Source: Sediminicoccus sp. KRV36 (lineage in GTDB: Bacteria > Pseudomonadota > Alphaproteobacteria > Acetobacterales > Acetobacteraceae). Taken from it: 64,000 nucleotides of DNA. Both the position numbers and the translations under genes were made by a program. The notes under the pieces were generated by a model that worked only from the letters and a program-made list of their open reading frames with translations, made no database searches and was not told the origin of the DNA. The stretch covers positions 2,046,001-2,110,000 of the forward strand of contig NZ_CP085081.1 in NCBI RefSeq assembly GCF_023243115.1, read 5' to 3'. Positions 26,016 through 33,990 of the stretch are shown piece after piece; within the stretch, counting starts at the first letter, position 1, and each line of letters opens with the position of its first letter.

Positions 26016-28094
26016 TCACGCCGCCGCATGCCGCGGGCGAGTGGCCAGCACGGCCTGCCGCTCCAGCTCCGTCATCTCGTCTTCCGTGAAGCCGATTGCC
26101 CGCAGCACGGCCCGGTTGTCGCTGCCCAGCGGATGGCAGCCATCCTCCACGCCCAGCGGGTGATGCGCGAACCGGAAGGGAATGCCCTTGGCGGGGCTTC
26201 CATCGGGGCAGCGCAGCACCGCGGTGCCGCGCGCGAAATCCGCGGCGGCGGCGAGGTCGGCACCGTCACGCACGCGCAGCCTTCCGGCCCCTCCGTCGCG
26301 CGGTGAGACGACCTCCCATCCGCCCTGGCCGTCGCTCTCCAGCCGTTCGGCGGCTTCCGCCGGATCATGGTTGCCGCGGCGGGGTGAGGGGGCGCCGGCG
26401 GCGGCGGCGAGGAGTTCCTCGCCCAGCAGGAAGGCGGTGAGTTCGCGCTGCGAGAGATCAAGATGCGCGCCCCGGCCGCTGCGCCGCCGTTCCTCCAGCG
26501 CCGCAACGACGGCCCCGGCCGCGAAGAGGCAAACCACCTGGTCCGGATAATTCACATCGCGCCCGGTGATGACCGGCGCATCCCCCGCGCCGGTGAGGGC
26601 CGCGAGGCCTGAACTGGCCTCCAGCGTGGAGCCATAGGAGACCATGGCGCGGTCCGGCCCCGTCTCTCCCTGGCTGGAGATGCTGGCGATGACCAGGCGC
26701 GGGAAGCGCTGCCGCAGCATGGCGGCATCGAGCCCGAGCGAAGCCATGACGCCGCGGCGAAAATTCTCCACCAGCACATCGGCCCCTTCGAGGAGGCGCA
26801 GCAGCACCTCACGCCCGCGCGGGTCCTTCAGGTCAATGCACAGCGAACGCTTGCCGCGATTGGTGAAGTTGAAGAAGGGGCAGTGGTTCCACCAATCCGT
26901 GCCGGCCGGGGCACCGTCCCAGTTGCGGAACGGATCCGGCGCGCCGGGGCCTTCGACCTTCACGACATCGGCGCCGAGGTCGAGCAGGAGGGTGGAGGTG
27001 GCCGCACCCGCCGTGATCCAGCCCAGATCCACCACGCGCAGTCCCTCCAGCGGGCGGCCCGATGCCCTGCGCGCTGGCGGCGTGGCCAATGCCGGTTGCG
27101 GCACGAAGTCCAGCCGCGCTCCGTCCCAGGAGAGGGGCAGGGCCGGCATCCCGTCCGCGCGGAGGAAATCGCGCGCGCGGAACTGGGCATCCTCCAGCAG
27201 CTCAACCGGCCACAGCACGGGGCCGGTGGGGATGCGCAGGGCCTGTACGGCCTGCGTGATCTCCAGCCGGCTGCGCGCCGCGAACCAGGGGCCGAGCACC
27301 TGCAGCATGGCCGCGCGATTCACGCCGCGCCGGGTGTTATCGCCAAAGAGCGCGTCATCCTTCAGCCGCGGATCGCCGACCAGGTCGCGCAGGGGCGGCC
27401 AGTCCTTTTCCTGGTAGACCAGCGCCATGTGGCCATCCCGGCAGGGCAGGGTGAACCAGGTGACGCGCGCGGCGCTCCGGGTGGGCGCGCGGCCCATCAC
27501 CATCACCCCGGCCGCGACCTTCCAGTTCAGCCAGGCCGCGACGTCGAGCAGGGAGATGTCCACCTCCTCCTCGCCACCGCCATGCAGGGCGGCCAGCAGG
27601 GCGGTGCAGGCCGCGAGCCCCGCCGCATAGGCCACCTGGTGTCCCGCAAGGCGCGAGGGTGGCGCTGGCATCGCCTCTCCGACGATGCCGAGCAGGCCTG
27701 CCAGGGCTGCGATGCCAAGCTCGCTGATCGGCGGGTCTTCATCCTCGGGGCCATGCAGGGAGAGGCAGGCCTTCACCGGAACGCCCGCCGCATGCGCCGC
27801 GAGGGCATGACGGTCGCCGATGGCCGCATCGAACCGGCCTGTCGCCGGCCCAACCACCTTTCCGGCCGAGAGGAAGCGATCCAGCGCCGAGTGGCCATCG
27901 GGCAGCAAGGGCGCGTCCTGCGCGAAAGGCTCGCCGCCCGGCGGCAAGGGGCGGATCACTTCTGCCCCATATCCCGCGCAAAGCCGGGCCGCCATGGAGG
28001 CGGCAAGCGCATGCGGCCGCTGCGCGCAAAAGGCGCCCAGGTCGAGGATGCGCCGGCCGGCGAGCGGATGCGGGCGGGAAACATCCTGCGTCAC
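26016..28094 (-). CDS. Double-domain CoA-transferase family III (CaiB/BaiF) protein
   Basis: This 692-residue protein has two family III CoA-transferase domains in tandem. The first starts LAGRRILDLGAFCAQRPHAL (about residue 12) and is degenerate. The second starts LEGLRVVDLGWITAGAATST (about 360), with FYxNRGKRS-like FTNRGKRSLCIDLKDPRG and VLVENFRRG. In both domains I could not find the catalytic aspartate; the usual GPYRD..GYD region reads GPDRAMVSYGS in domain 2. GTG 28094 overlaps the stop of the upstream TctC (GTGA). It probably activates or binds a carboxylate as its CoA ester for the hydratase and thiolase-like enzymes of the same run. Confidence 0.88.
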   Translation of the reverse strand: MTQDVSRPHPLAGRRILDLGAFCAQRPHALAASMAARLCAGYGAEVIRPLPPGGEPFAQDAPLLPDGHSALDRFLSAGKVVGPATGRFDAAIGDRHALAAHAAGVPVKACLSLHGPEDEDPPISELGIAALAGLLGIVGEAMPAPPSRLAGHQVAYAAGLAACTALLAALHGGGEEEVDISLLDVAAWLNWKVAAGVMVMGRAPTRSAARVTWFTLPCRDGHMALVYQEKDWPPLRDLVGDPRLKDDALFGDNTRRGVNRAAMLQVLGPWFAARSRLEITQAVQALRIPTGPVLWPVELLEDAQFRARDFLRADGMPALPLSWDGARLDFVPQPALATPPARRASGRPLEGLRVVDLGWITAGAATSTLLLDLGADVVKVEGPGAPDPFRNWDGAPAGTDWWNHCPFFNFTNRGKRSLCIDLKDPRGREVLLRLLEGADVLVENFRRGVMASLGLDAAMLRQRFPRLVIASISSQGETGPDRAMVSYGSTLEASSGLAALTGAGDAPVITGRDVNYPDQVVCLFAAGAVVAALEERRRSGRGAHLDLSQRELTAFLLGEELLAAAAGAPSPRRGNHDPAEAAERLESDGQGGWEVVSPRDGGAGRLRVRDGADLAAAADFARGTAVLRCPDGSPAKGIPFRFAHHPLGVEDGCHPLGSDNRAVLRAIGFTEDEMTELERQAVLATRPRHAAA

Positions 28095-29050
28095 TGGCGC
28101 AGATTCCCTCGTCGCACGACCAGTTCCCACCGGGCACGGTCCTCGCGGATCAGCGTGTCGAAGAAGGCGGGGCCGGCATCGGTGGTCACATCCACCCCCG
28201 CCTCGCTCAGCCGCGAGCGCATGGTGGGGTCGGCCACCATGCGTGTCACCGATTGCCCGAGCCGCGCCACGCGCTCCGGGGGTGTGCCGGCCCGCACGAC
28301 CACGCCGAACCAGCTGGAGGTGATGATGCCGGGGAAGCCCTGCTCCACCGTCGTCGGCAATTCGGGCATGACCGGGCTGCGCGTGGCGGAGGCGATGGCC
28401 AGCGGCCGCAGCCCGCCCGAACGAATGTGTTGGAGGATACCGGGCAGGGCGATGGCGTAGGACTGCACCCGCCCGGCCAGCAAGTCATTCACCACCAGGC
28501 CGGTGCCGCGATAGCGGATTTCCTCGATCTCGATGCCCATCTCCTGCGCATAGAGCGCGCCCGAGAGATTGGTGCCCGGCGAGCCGAGGCGAAGGGGCTG
28601 GCCCGAGGCGCGGACATAAGCCTGCAACTCGCGCAGATTGGTGGCCGGCACGCCGGGATGCACGACCAGGGAAATGGCGCTGGTGCCGACCAGCCCGACC
28701 GGAGCCCAGGCGGCCACGGCATCGAAGGGCAGGGGCGTGCCGAGTGCCTCGGCCTGGTTCAGCCCGCCCGATTGCAGCATGAGCACATGGCCATCGGCCG
28801 GCGCCTGGAGCACGGCCAGCGCCCCCGGGACGCCGCCCGCGCCGCCACGATTCTCCACCACGATCTGCTGGCCGAGGTCTTGGCCCATGAATTCGGCCGC
28901 GAGGCGGGCCACCAGATCCGTCGTGCCGCCTGGCGCGTAGCCGACCACCATGCGCATGGTGCGGTCGGGGAAGCCCTGCGCGTCGGCGGCACCCGGCAAG
29001 GCCAGCAGGGCGAGCAGGAGGGTCACACGGCAGGATATGGATCGCACCAT
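28091..29050 (-). CDS. Tripartite tricarboxylate transporter substrate-binding protein (Bug/TctC), copy 9
   Basis: This 319-residue Bug protein has the signal MVRSISCRVTLLLALLALPGAADA, then FPDRTMRMVVGYAPGGTTD and VVENRGGAGGVPG. I chose ATG 29050 with GGAGAG 6 nt upstream; longer in-frame starts lack a signal-like N terminus. It lies between enoyl-CoA hydratase and the CoA-transferase in one transcript, so its ligand is plausibly the acid that becomes the CoA thioester. Confidence 0.92.
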   Translation of the reverse strand: MVRSISCRVTLLLALLALPGAADAQGFPDRTMRMVVGYAPGGTTDLVARLAAEFMGQDLGQQIVVENRGGAGGVPGALAVLQAPADGHVLMLQSGGLNQAEALGTPLPFDAVAAWAPVGLVGTSAISLVVHPGVPATNLRELQAYVRASGQPLRLGSPGTNLSGALYAQEMGIEIEEIRYRGTGLVVNDLLAGRVQSYAIALPGILQHIRSGGLRPLAIASATRSPVMPELPTTVEQGFPGIITSSWFGVVVRAGTPPERVARLGQSVTRMVADPTMRSRLSEAGVDVTTDAGPAFFDTLIREDRARWELVVRRGNLRQ

Positions 29051-29087
29051 CGCGTCTCTCCGGGGCAAGCTTGGGGGCAAGGACGGG

Positions 29088-29867
29088 CTACACACCTTGG
29101 CCGGGATTTTTCACCCCGGCGGCGAAGCGGGCGCTGCCCTCGGCCTGTGCTGTGGTGCGCGAGCGGATGGTGAGATTGACCATCTGCCCGTGATCCATCG
29201 CCTCCTGCCAGTCGGTGATGAAGGCGGGGATGCGCTCCAGCGCCTTCTTGCTCTCGCTGAGCGCCACCGCGTCGAACTGCGCGAGCTTCTGCGCCAGGGC
29301 CTGCGCCGTGGGCAGCAGCGCCTCGGGCTCCACGCATTGGTTCACCATGCCCCAGCGCTCGGCCGTCGCACCATCGATGCGGTTGGTGGTCAGGACGAGC
29401 CAGGCCGCCTGCTTGCGCGTGACGCCGGAGAGCTGGATCGCCGGGCCCGCCATGCCGGGATAGGTCGAAAACCCCATCTCCGGGCAGCCGATGCTGGCCT
29501 GCGTGCTGGCGATGGCGAGGTCACAGCAATTGATCATCGTTGCACCACCGCCCAGCGCCAGGCCGTTCACCGCCGCGATGAAGATCGCAGGGTGCGCCTT
29601 GATCGCCATGTTCACGGCGATCCACTCCTCGCCCGCGCCCTCGATGCCCTGGGCGCGGTCCGCCTCGCGCTCCTTGAGGTCCATGCCCGCGCAGAAGGCC
29701 ACGCCCGTGCCGGTCAGGATGATGGACTTCGCGGTGCCGCGCAGTTCCTCGAAGGCGCGCAGCAGACCCTGGCGCGTGGCGCGGTTCATGGCATTGCGCT
29801 GCCGCTCGCGGTTCACCTGGATCTGGGCCCAGCCTTCGCTGCGGGTGATGATGAGCTCGTCGGTCAT
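29088..29867 (-). CDS. Enoyl-CoA hydratase/isomerase family protein
   Basis: This 259-residue crotonase-fold protein has the oxyanion-hole segments GTGVAFCAGMDLKE and AAVNGLALGGGATMINCCDL. The second catalytic position reads GCPEMGFSTYPGMAG. It probably hydrates or isomerises an enoyl-CoA. It starts 2 nt after the DUF35 gene stop and belongs to the run headed by the thiolase-like gene. Together with the CoA-transferase and the thiolase-like/DUF35 pair it makes a short CoA-linked degradation pathway. Confidence 0.92.
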   Translation of the reverse strand: MTDELIITRSEGWAQIQVNRERQRNAMNRATRQGLLRAFEELRGTAKSIILTGTGVAFCAGMDLKEREADRAQGIEGAGEEWIAVNMAIKAHPAIFIAAVNGLALGGGATMINCCDLAIASTQASIGCPEMGFSTYPGMAGPAIQLSGVTRKQAAWLVLTTNRIDGATAERWGMVNQCVEPEALLPTAQALAQKLAQFDAVALSESKKALERIPAFITDWQEAMDHGQMVNLTIRSRTTAQAEGSARFAAGVKNPGQGV

Positions 29868-29869
29868 GC

Positions 29870-30280
29870 TCAGGCCTCCGGCCCGAATTGCGGCAGGACA
29901 AAGCCGTCCGGGCCGCCGGGGAAACGCACCGAGAGGCGTTGGCCGATCTTCGCTTCATCGGCGCTCATGCCGTCGAGGTTGGTGAGAAGGTAGGGCCCCT
30001 CATCGAGCTTCACCATGGCGACGGGATAGGGCAGCTCGTCGCGCATCCCGGGAAAATAATTCTGGTGGAAGACGACGAAGGACCAGAGCTCGCCCCGGCC
30101 CGAGGCGGTGATCCATTCCCATTCCGGCCGCCCGGTGAAGGGCGAGACGGGGCCGGGCGGGAAGAAGCACTGGCCCGTTTGGGTGCAGCGCTGCAGGATC
30201 AGCCGGCCCTGCGCGCAAGCGTCCCAGAAGGGGCGGTTCCAGTTGTCGACCAGCGGCTTGGGGCGTGTCTGGAGGCTCAT
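29870..30280 (-). CDS. DUF35 OB-fold/zinc-ribbon protein, thiolase partner
   Basis: This 136-residue DUF35 protein has an N-terminal rubredoxin-like ribbon and a C-terminal OB fold. The ribbon is eroded: where CxxC...CxxC is expected it reads LQRCTQTGQCFFPPGPVSPF, with only two cysteines, so zinc binding is doubtful. The OB part (WSFVVFHQNYFPGM, PYPVAMVKLDEGPYLLTNL) is standard. ATG 30280 overlaps the thiolase-like stop by 4 nt, which strongly suggests a stable complex with that protein, as for other DUF35-thiolase pairs. Confidence 0.88.
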   Translation of the reverse strand: MSLQTRPKPLVDNWNRPFWDACAQGRLILQRCTQTGQCFFPPGPVSPFTGRPEWEWITASGRGELWSFVVFHQNYFPGMRDELPYPVAMVKLDEGPYLLTNLDGMSADEAKIGQRLSVRFPGGPDGFVLPQFGPEA

Positions 30281-31437
30281 GCGTCGTCCCTCCGGAAGAG
30301 GATGCTCTGCGCGATATGCGTGGCGCAGATGTATTGCATGGCCTTGGCGTCGGGGATTTGGCGGGCGCCACAATCACCACGCAGCTGGCGGATGCATTCG
30401 GCGATCACGCCCCAGCCCTGCATGTAGCTGTCCGACAAATGCCCGCCCGAAGTGTTGGTCGGCCAGCGGCCGGTGCCGAGCTGCAAGGTGCCGCCCTTCA
30501 CGAAATCCCCGCTTTCGCCCAGTCCGCAAAAGCCGAGGCCTTCGAGGCTGAACATCACGGTGGGCGAGAAGTTGTCGTAGATGCCGAGGCCCTGGACATC
30601 CTCGCGCCCGAAGCCCGCGCGGTCATAGACGCTGCGGCAGGCGGAGAGCGTCGGGTGCCAGTAGTCATCCGCCGGCGCGCCGCCATAGGAAAACCGGTCT
30701 TGCCGCGCATAGCCCGAGAGCAGGACGGGCGGGCGCTTCATGTCGCGCGCGCGCTCGGCACTCGTCATGATCCAGGCGACGCCGCCATCATTGATCAGGC
30801 AGTAGTCCAGCAGCTTCAGCGGCTCGCAGATGGGGCGGGCGGCCGCGTGATCCTCCAGCGTGATCGGCTTGCCATGCATCACCGCATCCGGGTTGAGGCA
30901 GGCGTGATTGCGGAAGGCGAGCGAGACATGGCCGAGATCGGCATGGGTTGTGCCGAAATCATGCATGTGCCGGCGCCACATCATGCTGTGGATGGCGCCC
31001 GGGCTGGTCATGCCCCAGGGGCTCCACTGGCTGTCGCCGCCGCCATAGTTCATCCGCACGCTGCGGCCATTGTTGCCATAGACCAGCGCCACGGTCTTGG
31101 CCGCGCCCGTGGCGATGGCCTGTGCGGCCAGTGCGAGCGAGACGCCCGAGAAGCGGCCTGGCGTCTCGGTCAACAGGCAGTATTGCGGAGTGATGCCCAT
31201 CATCTCCGCGAAGCGCTCATAGGAGGGCATGCGGCTGACGATCAGGCCATCGATGTCGCCCGGCACCAGGCCGGCGTCATCCAGCGCGGCATTCAACGCT
31301 TCGCAGCCCAGGCCGTAGCTGTCGGTTTCGGGGAAGTTGCCGTAGCGCGTGGTGCCAATGCCCGCGAAGGCGATCTTGTCCCGCATGGGCCATGCATCGC
31401 TGAGCGAAGGCGCGGCGAGGGTTTCTCGACCGGTCAT
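30277..31437 (-). CDS. Thiolase-superfamily protein lacking the cysteine nucleophile (SCP2-thiolase/Ltp2-like)
   Basis: This 386-residue SCP2-thiolase-type fold opens with IAFAGIGTTRYGNFPETDSY. At the nucleophile position it reads ETPGRFSGVSLALAAQAI, with no cysteine, so ordinary thiolysis is unlikely. Y287 (GIYDNFSP) and Y338 (SDSYMQG) are 51 residues apart and lie in the segments where the steroid side-chain aldolase Ltp2 has its key tyrosines. The histidine of the NTSGGHLSD motif is kept. Coupled to DUF35, it may catalyse a retro-aldol cleavage of a 3-hydroxyacyl-CoA. It heads the minus-strand run and faces the LysR gene. An internal ATG at 31386 (MRDKIAFAG) is an alternative start. Confidence 0.85.
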   Translation of the reverse strand: MTGRETLAAPSLSDAWPMRDKIAFAGIGTTRYGNFPETDSYGLGCEALNAALDDAGLVPGDIDGLIVSRMPSYERFAEMMGITPQYCLLTETPGRFSGVSLALAAQAIATGAAKTVALVYGNNGRSVRMNYGGGDSQWSPWGMTSPGAIHSMMWRRHMHDFGTTHADLGHVSLAFRNHACLNPDAVMHGKPITLEDHAAARPICEPLKLLDYCLINDGGVAWIMTSAERARDMKRPPVLLSGYARQDRFSYGGAPADDYWHPTLSACRSVYDRAGFGREDVQGLGIYDNFSPTVMFSLEGLGFCGLGESGDFVKGGTLQLGTGRWPTNTSGGHLSDSYMQGWGVIAECIRQLRGDCGARQIPDAKAMQYICATHIAQSILFRRDDA

Positions 31438-31518
31438 GTTTCTGGATGTTCCTCATCGTGTCGGGCTGTGTCTCTGCCGCTTGGACGGGAGCCTGGACCC
31501 CTTCGCGGGCGAACCCAA

Positions 31519-31533
31519 GCGCCGTATTGGCGC
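31519..31533. promoter_or_regulatory. Inverted repeat between LysR and thiolase-like genes
   Basis: GCGCC-GTATT-GGCGC is a perfect 5-bp inverted repeat in the 114-nt region between the divergent LysR and thiolase-like genes, 19 nt before the LysR start. LysR-type regulators usually bind such an intergenic site. GC-rich repeats this short occur by chance, so support is weak. Confidence 0.25.
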
Positions 31534-31551
31534 CCTACCCAAACCTGAGGT

Positions 31552-32424
31552 ATGGCTGTGAAAATGGCCGTCCCGCTTCCGCCGCTCAATGCGCTTCATG
31601 CCCTCGCCCTCATCGCGGAGACGGGCAGCCTCTCGGCCGCCGCGCTGCGGCTCAACGTGACCCAGCCTGCCATCAGCAAGCGCGTCCGGGCGCTGGAGGC
31701 CGCGGTAGGCCAGACCTTGCTGCACCGCGGTGCCAACAGCGCAACATTGACGGAGGAGGGGGCGCGCTACGCCGATGCCCTGCGTGGTGCCTTCGCCGCC
31801 ATGCAGGCCGCGACGACCGAACTCAGCGCCGGCGGGGCGCCCCTGCGCGTGCGGGCCTACACCACCTGGGCCATGCGCTGGCTCATCCCGCGGCTGCCAC
31901 GCCTGCGGGCGTTGCATCCAGGGCTGCAGATCGAGGTCAGCGCCTCCACCGCCCCTGTCGATTTTGCCAGGGATGCGGTGGATGCCGCCATTCGCACGGC
32001 CGAGCATCGGCCCCCTGGCGGTGTCATGCTGCAATCGCTCAGCGTGGCGCCTTTCGCCGCACCTGCCCTCGCGCGTCAGGCGAAGCGCCAGGGATTGGAC
32101 GGGCTTTCGCTGTTCGGCAGCCTGGTCCGGCCCGGCGACTGGGGCTTGTGGGCCGCGGCGACCGGCACCCGGTTGTCGGCCACGCCCCTGCTCTTCGCCA
32201 GCACGTCGCTGGCGGTGCAGGCCGCGCTGGAGGGCCTGGGCGCGGTCATCGCCTCACCGGAACTGGTGGCGGACGATCTGCGCCGGCGGCGCCTCATGGC
32301 CATCACGTCGCGGCCGATCCCCACGGGCGATCATTACTGGCTGCTGCTGCCGGCGGGGGCGCAGCGTGCCGATGCGCTGGCCTTCCGCGACTGGCTGCTT
32401 CGCGAGATGGGCGTGGCGCGGTGA
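31552..32424 (+). CDS. LysR-family transcriptional regulator (GcvA-like branch)
   Basis: This 290-residue LysR regulator has an N-terminal helix-turn-helix (LPPLNALHALALIAETGSLS and NVTQPAISKRVRALE) and a LysR substrate-binding domain with PLRVRAYTTWAMRWLIPRLP, the GcvA-branch pattern. It is divergent from the thiolase-like gene and probably controls the long minus-strand operon in response to its substrate. ATG 31552 or 31564 could be the start. It ends within 50 nt of a truncated efflux gene on the other strand. Confidence 0.92.
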   Translation: MAVKMAVPLPPLNALHALALIAETGSLSAAALRLNVTQPAISKRVRALEAAVGQTLLHRGANSATLTEEGARYADALRGAFAAMQAATTELSAGGAPLRVRAYTTWAMRWLIPRLPRLRALHPGLQIEVSASTAPVDFARDAVDAAIRTAEHRPPGGVMLQSLSVAPFAAPALARQAKRQGLDGLSLFGSLVRPGDWGLWAAATGTRLSATPLLFASTSLAVQAALEGLGAVIASPELVADDLRRRRLMAITSRPIPTGDHYWLLLPAGAQRADALAFRDWLLREMGVAR

Positions 32425-32489
32425 AGGTCGTTTGGTGAAGCGGAGGGGCCGCGCGGCCTCACACGTGGAAGTGGCCAGTTGGCCATACC

Positions 32490-32774
32490 GCCGCCGATGC
32501 TCTGCACCCGCCCGCGCGCCAGCGGCGTAATGTGGGTCCGGCGCAATTCGTTGAAGCCCAGCATGCCGGTGGCACGTACGAGGGTGATGAGAGGCAGGCG
32601 CTCGGCATTGGCGGTGGCAAGGCCGAAATTGCGCGCCGCCTCGGGCGTCAGCTCTACCTCGGTGGGCACGACTGTGGCGATGATGGCGGCAGGGGGTGGC
32701 GCCGCGCCGCCCCGCAGATACCAGCCGCCAGTCCCGGCGAGCACCGCCACGATCAGCAAAATCAGATACTTCAC
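32490..32774 (-). pseudogene. Truncated RND efflux adaptor (CusB/CzcB-like), N-terminal fragment
   Basis: The fragment begins MKYLILLIVAVLAGTGGWYL (a membrane anchor). It continues VELTPEAARNFGLATANAER and THITPLARGRVQSIGGG, which is the N-terminal part of heavy-metal RND membrane-fusion proteins up to the first barrel-sandwich strand. From about 32490 the family similarity stops and the frame runs into unrelated sequence near the LysR gene. About 300 residues are missing. It has a GTG start at 32774 and follows a truncated outer-membrane partner, so the pair is the relic of a czcCB-type operon. Confidence 0.7.
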
Positions 32775-32820
32775 GGCATCGCCCCAGGGCTTGATTCAGC
32801 CGGTCCGTGGAGACCTCGCC

Positions 32821-33012
32821 TTACAGATAGGGCGCGCCGGGGAAGAGCCGTGCAGCCGCCTTACGCCGGACCTGCTGCGTTGCGCGGTCGGCGAGGATGG
32901 GTGCCGCGTCCGGCGCGCGGGCGATGGCGGCTTCCACGGCGTCCGCCAGCGTGACAGCCTGGGCGCAGGGCAGCATCAGCCACATGGCGAGTTCAACTTT
33001 ACGCATTTGCCC
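32821..33012 (-). pseudogene. Truncated TolC/CzcC-like outer-membrane efflux protein, N-terminal fragment
   Basis: MRKVELAMWLMLPCAQA (signal-like) is followed by VTLADAVEAAIARAPDAAPI and RRKAAARLFPGAPYL-stop. That is the first helix and pro-Ala turn of CzcC/TolC proteins (LFPGAP), cut off at about 60 residues of an expected 400. The frame is open further upstream to 33234, but that extension has no family match. Order and strand with the adaptor fragment downstream match czcC-czcB. Confidence 0.6.
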
Positions 33013-33246
33013 CATGCCGCCATGCGGGAACACGTTCTGCAACTTGCCGCCCGGTGCGGATCGCAACGCGGTCACCAGCTTCCGTGGCGTACCCTCAGGA
33101 CACTCCCCTACCAGGAGACCCGGCGCGTCACGGAGGCTGATCCCGGGCGTGACAAGCCCGTGTAGCACCTCGGGCATGGTCATGCCGTTCTGCCCCTCGT
33201 CGTGCAAGGGCGTATCAACGGGGGTATTTCCCATAGCGATGTGCGA

Positions 33247-33990
33247 TCAATCCCGCTCTCGGCCGCTTCGCCGTTCGCGTCCCCCGGGGCGCTCCGGTTC
33301 GCCATGCGCGCTGCGATGGCAGGACACGCAGTTCTGGAAGTCGCGGATTCCCTCCCGCAGATGCTTGATGGTGATGCGATCTTGCTGATGCTCGTGGCAG
33401 CCGTAGCAGGTGTAGCGGCTGGTATCGTTGTTCACATGGCAGGTGGCGCAGGGCGCGTTGTGATCGCCGTCCAACTGGAAGAAACGCGTATGGTCGAGGG
33501 TGGCGGGCCTCCAGCGCTCGGTGCTGTGGCAGGTTGAGCAAGCGGCGGTCAGCCCGCGATGGAGGTTGTTCGTTGGCGCCGTATGGCAGGTGGCGCAACT
33601 CGCCTGTGTCGCCGGTTGCAGCAGCGCGTGTGAAAACGTCATGCGGGTGCTTCGCCCGATCCCGGAGCCCTGATGCCCATTGTGGCAGGCGAGGCAGTTC
33701 TGCGCGACCAGATGCTGGTGGAAGGGTGTCCGCGCCGCCGGTCCGGTGCGTGTCAGCGCAACGCCGGTGGTGGAGCGCAAGCTGATATCCGCGACTGCGT
33801 GGCAGGTGACGCAACGACCAGCCGATGCCCCAAGCAGCGGCGTATGACAGGCGAAGCAATCCGTCCCCAGTTGCGCATGTCCCGGCGCCAGCCGTCCGGG
33901 GCTCACCATCAGATGCGGATAGATGAAGGCGAGTGCGATGATCACGGCCAGGTTTGCCGCGACCACGAGCAGGATCCAGGGCCGCTTCAT
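33247..33990 (-). CDS. Octahaem c-type cytochrome (cytochrome c3/NapC-NirT-like), membrane anchored
   Basis: This 247-residue protein has one N-terminal membrane helix (about residues 5-23) and eight CXXCH haem motifs (CFACH, CVTCH, CLACH, CATCH, CSTCH, CATCH, CYGCH, CVSCH). It is thus a periplasmic multihaem electron carrier. The spacing does not match a known octahaem enzyme such as hydroxylamine oxidoreductase, so electron transfer is the safer call. ATG 33990 overlaps the stop of the membrane cytochrome gene upstream (ATGA), so the four genes from the cupin to here are translationally coupled. The C-terminal tail is arginine- and glycine-rich. Confidence 0.9.
   Translation of the reverse strand: MKRPWILLVVAANLAVIIALAFIYPHLMVSPGRLAPGHAQLGTDCFACHTPLLGASAGRCVTCHAVADISLRSTTGVALTRTGPAARTPFHQHLVAQNCLACHNGHQGSGIGRSTRMTFSHALLQPATQASCATCHTAPTNNLHRGLTAACSTCHSTERWRPATLDHTRFFQLDGDHNAPCATCHVNNDTSRYTCYGCHEHQQDRITIKHLREGIRDFQNCVSCHRSAHGEPERPGGRERRSGRERD

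Noticed and set aside
30277..31437. Ordinary acetyl-CoA acetyltransferase
   Set aside because: No cysteine at the nucleophile position; DUF35 pairing points to the SCP2/Ltp2 branch.
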